From Sporomusaceae bacterium UBA7701 (GTDB taxonomy: Bacteria; Bacillota; Negativicutes; Sporomusales; UBA7701), in NCBI GenBank assembly GCA_002482545.1, contig DLGF01000012.1, positions 332,814 to 396,813 of the forward strand: 64,000 nt of DNA. The letters run 5' to 3'. Position 1 is the stretch's first letter; every line of letters begins with the position of its first letter. The notes beneath the pieces are model-generated. The model had not been told where the DNA came from and did no database searches. It saw nothing but the letters and a program-made list of their open reading frames with translations. The translations under genes were made by a program, and so were the position numbers. This document shows, in pieces, positions 60,912-64,000 of the stretch.

Positions 60912-62144
60912 CTAGCGGCCTCCGTTGGCCATAAGGCCGCTCTGGGGACGGCGACGGAGCGCATAAGTCAGCACAGGAGTTATCAACGCCCCGATCCCCA
61001 GTACGGCGAAAGCCGGGCCCCAGTTGGCGCTGGCCAGACCTGCCCCTCCGCCGGATTCAAGCACTTTTCCAAAGGCAACCGGAGCAAAAACCGTGGCCAA
61101 GAAGCCGGAGGCTGACTGCAGCCCCAGCGCCATGCCCCGTTTCTCCTGGGCCACCATCTCCGTGAGGCCGGCTTTAAAAATCGCCGAATCGGCGATACTC
61201 CAAAAGCCAATCCACAGCCCCCAGCCGATCACCATCCACAACGGCCGCCCGAGCAGATAGCCAAAGCCAAACTCCGCAAGTAAACTGGCGGTGGCACAGA
61301 GCAAAATTGTCCGAATTCGCCCCAGCCTGTCGGCCACCCGCCCCAGCAGCCAAACGGCAGGCGCGCCGGCCAGAGTAATCCAGGCGGCCCATAAGCCGCC
61401 CCAGCGGATGGCTTCGCTGGATGAAAAACCGGCTGCAGCTGCGCAGGCTACAAGAAACGGGCCCAGCCAACCCCAGAAAGCGTACAGTTCCCACATATGA
61501 CCCATATAGGCCGCCGTAATGACCGCCGGGCCGCCCCATCCGCCGCCGGGAGCCGGCCGGGCGCCGTCGTAGGCAAGAGCAGGCAGGGGTTTCTCCTTCA
61601 CCCATCGCCAGATGATCATAGCGGCAAGGAACGCCGGCAGTCCCGTGCAAAGCATGCCGAAGCGCCAGCCGTAAGCAGCCGAAAGAGGCCCGGCGATAAA
61701 GTATCCTCCCGCGGAGGCGACCGTCAGCGCGGCGGTATAACTCCCCAGGGCGTTCCCGCGCTCCCGGGGCGGAAACCAATTCGCAAGGAGTGCCATGCCG
61801 GGCGCGTAGATCGCCCCGGCGGCGCAGCCGGTCAGCAACCGTAAGAGCAATATAGAACTTTTGTCATAAGTAAAAAGAGCTGCCCCGGTAGAAAAAACGG
61901 CTGTGAGGACGGTCGCCCCAAGGACTACCTGCTTGGCTCCGGCCCGGTCGGCCAGCCATCCGGTTAGCGGCACGACAATAACGTATCCTGCCTGAAAGGC
62001 GGCGATAATGGCCCCCACATCGCCGGCCGTAAGAGCGAATTCGCGCGAGATGTCGTTTACGACCGCCGAGAAACTATACCACGGCAGATAGCTGAGGACC
62101 ATGCACACCGACATCCAGGCCAACATTGTCTGGCGTTCCTGCAT
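60912..62144 (-). CDS. Major facilitator superfamily transporter
   Basis: This 410-residue protein has about twelve membrane segments and the MFS motif A-like GWLADRAGAKQVVLG between helices 2 and 3, with GRVADRLGRIRTIL in the second half. Overall it resembles the CynX/oxalate-formate type groups; substrate unknown. GGAGGTAAGG precedes the ATG. It is followed by the archaemetzincin-like gene. Confidence 0.9.
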   Translation of the reverse strand: MQERQTMLAWMSVCMVLSYLPWYSFSAVVNDISREFALTAGDVGAIIAAFQAGYVIVVPLTGWLADRAGAKQVVLGATVLTAVFSTGAALFTYDKSSILLLRLLTGCAAGAIYAPGMALLANWFPPRERGNALGSYTAALTVASAGGYFIAGPLSAAYGWRFGMLCTGLPAFLAAMIIWRWVKEKPLPALAYDGARPAPGGGWGGPAVITAAYMGHMWELYAFWGWLGPFLVACAAAAGFSSSEAIRWGGLWAAWITLAGAPAVWLLGRVADRLGRIRTILLCATASLLAEFGFGYLLGRPLWMVIGWGLWIGFWSIADSAIFKAGLTEMVAQEKRGMALGLQSASGFLATVFAPVAFGKVLESGGGAGLASANWGPAFAVLGIGALITPVLTYALRRRPQSGLMANGGR

Positions 62145-62183
62145 TCCTTACCTCCATCGCCTGCGACAAACTGCCCGCATTTT

Positions 62184-63365
62184 CTATATCCGGCTCAAGG
62201 CGCGGGTAAAATCGGCGATGATATCATGAATATCCTCTATTCCGACCGACACGCGAACAAGCCCGTCCCCCACCCCGTATTCCTCTCTTTCGGCCCGGGG
62301 AATGCTGCGGTGGGACGTTTTCCCGGGATGGGTGGTTGTCGTTGCCGTTCCGGCCAAGCTAGGCGCCAGTTCCGCCAGTTCCAAGGTGTCGATGACCGCC
62401 CGTGCTCCGGCGAGCCCGCCGGTCACAGTGAAACTGAGCATTCCGCCATAACCGCCGGAAAGCACATGCTGAGCCTGAAGAGCCGTAGTCGAACTCGCCA
62501 GCCCGGGATAGTGAACTGCGCTCACTTTGGGATGGCTTGCAAGATACCTGGCCAAAGCAAGCGCATTGCCGGAGTGCCGCTCCATCCGAATCGCCAATGT
62601 TCTGATACCCCGCAAAACCAGCCAGGCGTCAAAAGGACTCAGGGTCGGGCCAAGAGCCGTGCCAATTGCTTTAGCCTTTTTGATGAAATCGCTGTCGCCG
62701 ACAATGATTCCGGCAGTAACATCGCTGTGCCCGCAGAGATATTTCGTGGCACTGTGCATGACAACATCGGCGCCGAGTTCGCGAGGGCGGCAATGCACCG
62801 GGCTGGCGAAGGTATTATCGACCAATACTCTGGCCCCTCTTCCATGAGCGATAGCCGCTATCTCCGGAATATCCGCCACTTCCATCAAGGGATTGCAAAT
62901 CGTCTCAAGGTATACAACCTTGGTGTTGCTCTTCAGCGCCCCCAGAACAGCATTGAGGTCCGTACAATCAACAAAGCTCGTCGTGATACCCAGTTTGGCG
63001 AACTCATACCTGAGCAGCGCAAATATTCCGCCATAAAGGACCTGGTGCGCCACCACGTGGTCACCCGGGTTGAGGCCGGCCATCAGCGCCACCGCGATTG
63101 CCGCCGTACCCGAACCGTAGGCGGCGGCGCCATCCCCGCCCTCAAGCTGACAGACCGCCTGCTCCAGCTGTTGTACGGTAGGATTAGCCATCCGCGAATA
63201 AACAAAACCGGGTTCGCGGCCTTCCCACACTTCATCCAGCTGATTCAGACTGTCAAATGTCCATACCGAGGATGCGTAGATTGGCGCGACCTTTGCATCC
63301 GTGATGCTGGGGGGACTCTTACTTCCGGCATGAACCGCCAGTGTCGCAATACTCTTCCCTTCCAC
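62184..63365 (-). CDS. Cys/Met-metabolism PLP enzyme (cystathionine gamma-synthase/lyase or methionine gamma-lyase)
   Basis: This 393-residue enzyme has LAVHAG, YSRMANPTVQQLEQAV, the PLP lysine in HSATKYLCGHSDVTAG and SVGIEDIHDIIADFTRAL. Members act as cystathionine gamma-synthase, cystathionine gamma-lyase or methionine gamma-lyase; GAAAYGSGTAAIAV and TTTHPGKTSHRSIP do not decide between them. The GTG start follows GGGAGGTGGG. A leader with a terminator lies upstream, so expression is probably attenuated. Confidence 0.92.
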   Translation of the reverse strand: MEGKSIATLAVHAGSKSPPSITDAKVAPIYASSVWTFDSLNQLDEVWEGREPGFVYSRMANPTVQQLEQAVCQLEGGDGAAAYGSGTAAIAVALMAGLNPGDHVVAHQVLYGGIFALLRYEFAKLGITTSFVDCTDLNAVLGALKSNTKVVYLETICNPLMEVADIPEIAAIAHGRGARVLVDNTFASPVHCRPRELGADVVMHSATKYLCGHSDVTAGIIVGDSDFIKKAKAIGTALGPTLSPFDAWLVLRGIRTLAIRMERHSGNALALARYLASHPKVSAVHYPGLASSTTALQAQHVLSGGYGGMLSFTVTGGLAGARAVIDTLELAELAPSLAGTATTTTHPGKTSHRSIPRAEREEYGVGDGLVRVSVGIEDIHDIIADFTRALSRI

Positions 63366-63472
63366 TCAACCCACCTCCCAAATTCTCTAGGTCCCTTCTC
63401 GTCCCATGCGCTCCGGCAGCAGCCTCCGCCGCGGGATGTGCCGGACAAATCCTCTTGCGCGTTTCCCTTGCG

Positions 63473-63504
63473 AAAACAAGCCTGCCCCAAAGATGGTGCA
63501 GGCT
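63473..63504 (-). terminator. Leader terminator of the Cys/Met PLP enzyme gene
   Basis: A 7-bp stem AGCCTGC/GCAGGCT with a 12-base loop is followed by TGTTTT on the minus strand, 108 bases before the gene. Confidence 0.7.
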
Positions 63505-63613
63505 GCGACGACGCTCGATGGCTGAGTATGATCCGGCTAACCTGCCCAGCGGGAAGCGCATCTCCCAAAGGTGAATTACCCCTGGCTTTCCGTTAACTTT
63601 TGTATACATTATA
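63473..63613 (-). promoter_or_regulatory. Orphan attenuator-like leader of the Cys/Met PLP enzyme gene
   Basis: A TATAAT on the minus strand (63608-63613) starts a leader of about 130 bases that ends in the stem AGCCTGC (63498-63504) / GCAGGCT (63479-63485) followed by TGTTTT. An upstream GGGCAGG can pair with the same CAGCCTGC arm, giving an antiterminator alternative. It fits no SAM-box or T-box consensus I know. Confidence 0.55.
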
Positions 63614-63788
63614 CCTATTCAAGCCCCAGCTAACGATTCCTTCTATTTACTTTATATTATCCAAGATATAACAATTATTCTAACTATTCCCCGTCTGCGT
63701 TACCGACCATCGCCTACCACCATCGAAACGGCCTCTCCTACCTTTGTAATCACGAGGAACAGGGACTCAATCCAAGCGACGCCAGTCG

Positions 63789-63930
63789 CCTCCTTCGTTC
63801 CCCCCGTACTCCCTCCGTCCCCCCACTCCCTCACTTCCCCCCGTACTCCCTCCGTCCCCCCCACTCCCACGCCTCCTCCGTATCCTCCGTCCCTCTCCAC
63901 GCCTCCCTCACTTCCTCTCCACGCCCCCCA
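63789..63930. repeat. C-rich (G-rich on the minus strand) tandem repeat
   Basis: A 37-base unit starting TTCCCCCCGTACTCCCTCCG occurs twice in tandem (63798-63834 and 63835-63871) and decays into similar pyrimidine-rich blocks up to about 63930. The minus strand has many GGG and GGGG runs able to form G-quadruplexes. An open frame on the minus strand is low complexity and not believable as a protein. From 63614 to 63788 I see nothing I can support. Confidence 0.8.
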
Positions 63931-63941
63931 CACAAACACAC

Positions 63942-63974
63942 AAAAAAAGCACTTGCTTAAGCAAGTGCCTTTTT
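63942..63974. terminator. Bidirectional intrinsic terminator near the window end
   Basis: GCACTTGC (63949-63956) pairs with GCAAGTGC (63961-63968), with an A run before and a T run after, so it works on both strands. It probably ends a minus-strand gene lying beyond the window. Confidence 0.8.
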
Positions 63975-64000
63975 CCGCAATCAGCGACTACCTATCCTCC

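Noticed and set aside
63319..63609. 96-residue protein on the minus strand in the leader
   Set aside because: Its first codon overlaps the -10 box, it runs through the terminator hairpin and it overlaps the start of the PLP enzyme gene without its own ribosome binding site.
63700..63939. 79-residue Gly-rich protein on the minus strand
   Set aside because: It is a translation of the C-rich tandem repeat with no ribosome binding site.
1..64000. CRISPR array, prophage, insertion sequence or tRNA genes
   Set aside because: No regularly spaced repeats, transposase, integrase or phage structural genes, and no cloverleaf with a GTTCGAATC-type arm was found by eye.

Overview
The window is a gene-dense, GC-rich (by eye mostly high 50s percent) stretch of a Firmicutes chromosome. 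T-box, M-box and yybP-ykoY leaders, strong AGGAGG ribosome binding sites, a CcpN / PPDK-regulatory-protein / PPDK operon, FeoAB, oxygen-independent Fe-S enzymes and HD-GYP proteins fit an anaerobic, diderm or spore-forming Negativicute such as a Sporomusaceae member. That placement is inference from gene content. I saw no rRNA, tRNA, phage, insertion sequence or CRISPR array.

Layout. 1-1260: end of an Amt ammonium channel and its PII partner. 1286-1528: a large branched palindrome between two copies of one hairpin. 1569-3800: feoA-feoB and a Cys-rich mini-protein. 4067-11251: serS, a PAS/HD-GYP protein, family 4 uracil-DNA glycosylase, a YkvI-type membrane protein, a thioredoxin-reductase-like flavoprotein and an Fe-S aldo/keto reductase. 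11286-16866: a GGDEF/HD-GYP sensor and the serine operon (aminotransferase-serA) behind a T-box with two antiterminator/terminator units. 17010-23351: menaquinone methyltransferase, TerC, 3-hydroxyacyl-CoA dehydrogenase, HpcH aldolase and an M48 protease. 23567-27692: ccpN, PPDK regulatory protein and ppdK; the first two seem to start at AUC. 27761-32365: a GH26 hydrolase, a manganese-riboswitch-controlled GDT1-type exporter, an acetyltransferase and a DUF438 PAS protein.

32454-36746: an ABC transporter of the so-called anion type (ATPase plus duplicated permease, no binding protein) behind a clear M-box Mg2+ riboswitch, divergent from an autoregulated His-rich MarR protein. 36834-41129: two multidomain glycosyltransferases in an AT-richer island. 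41499-46919: an old yellow enzyme, a Nudix hydrolase, panB-panE and gltD. 47018-49992: pstSCA with a three-repeat PHO box but no pstB or phoU. 50114-54303: pdxST, a MocR/PdxR regulator, a Rossmann oxidoreductase and an untracked 45-residue protein. 54465-56278: a decayed phoH fragment followed by intact PIN-PhoH. 56527-63365: methyltransferase, L,D-transpeptidase, tandem DUF445 proteins, an archaemetzincin-like protease, an MFS transporter and a Cys/Met-metabolism PLP enzyme with an orphan attenuator leader. 63789-63930: a C-rich tandem repeat.

The strongest items for follow-up are the M-box-controlled ABC transporter, the duplicated T-box antiterminator, the paired AUC starts, the nested manganese riboswitch/stop codon, the branched palindrome and the orphan leader at 63366-63613.
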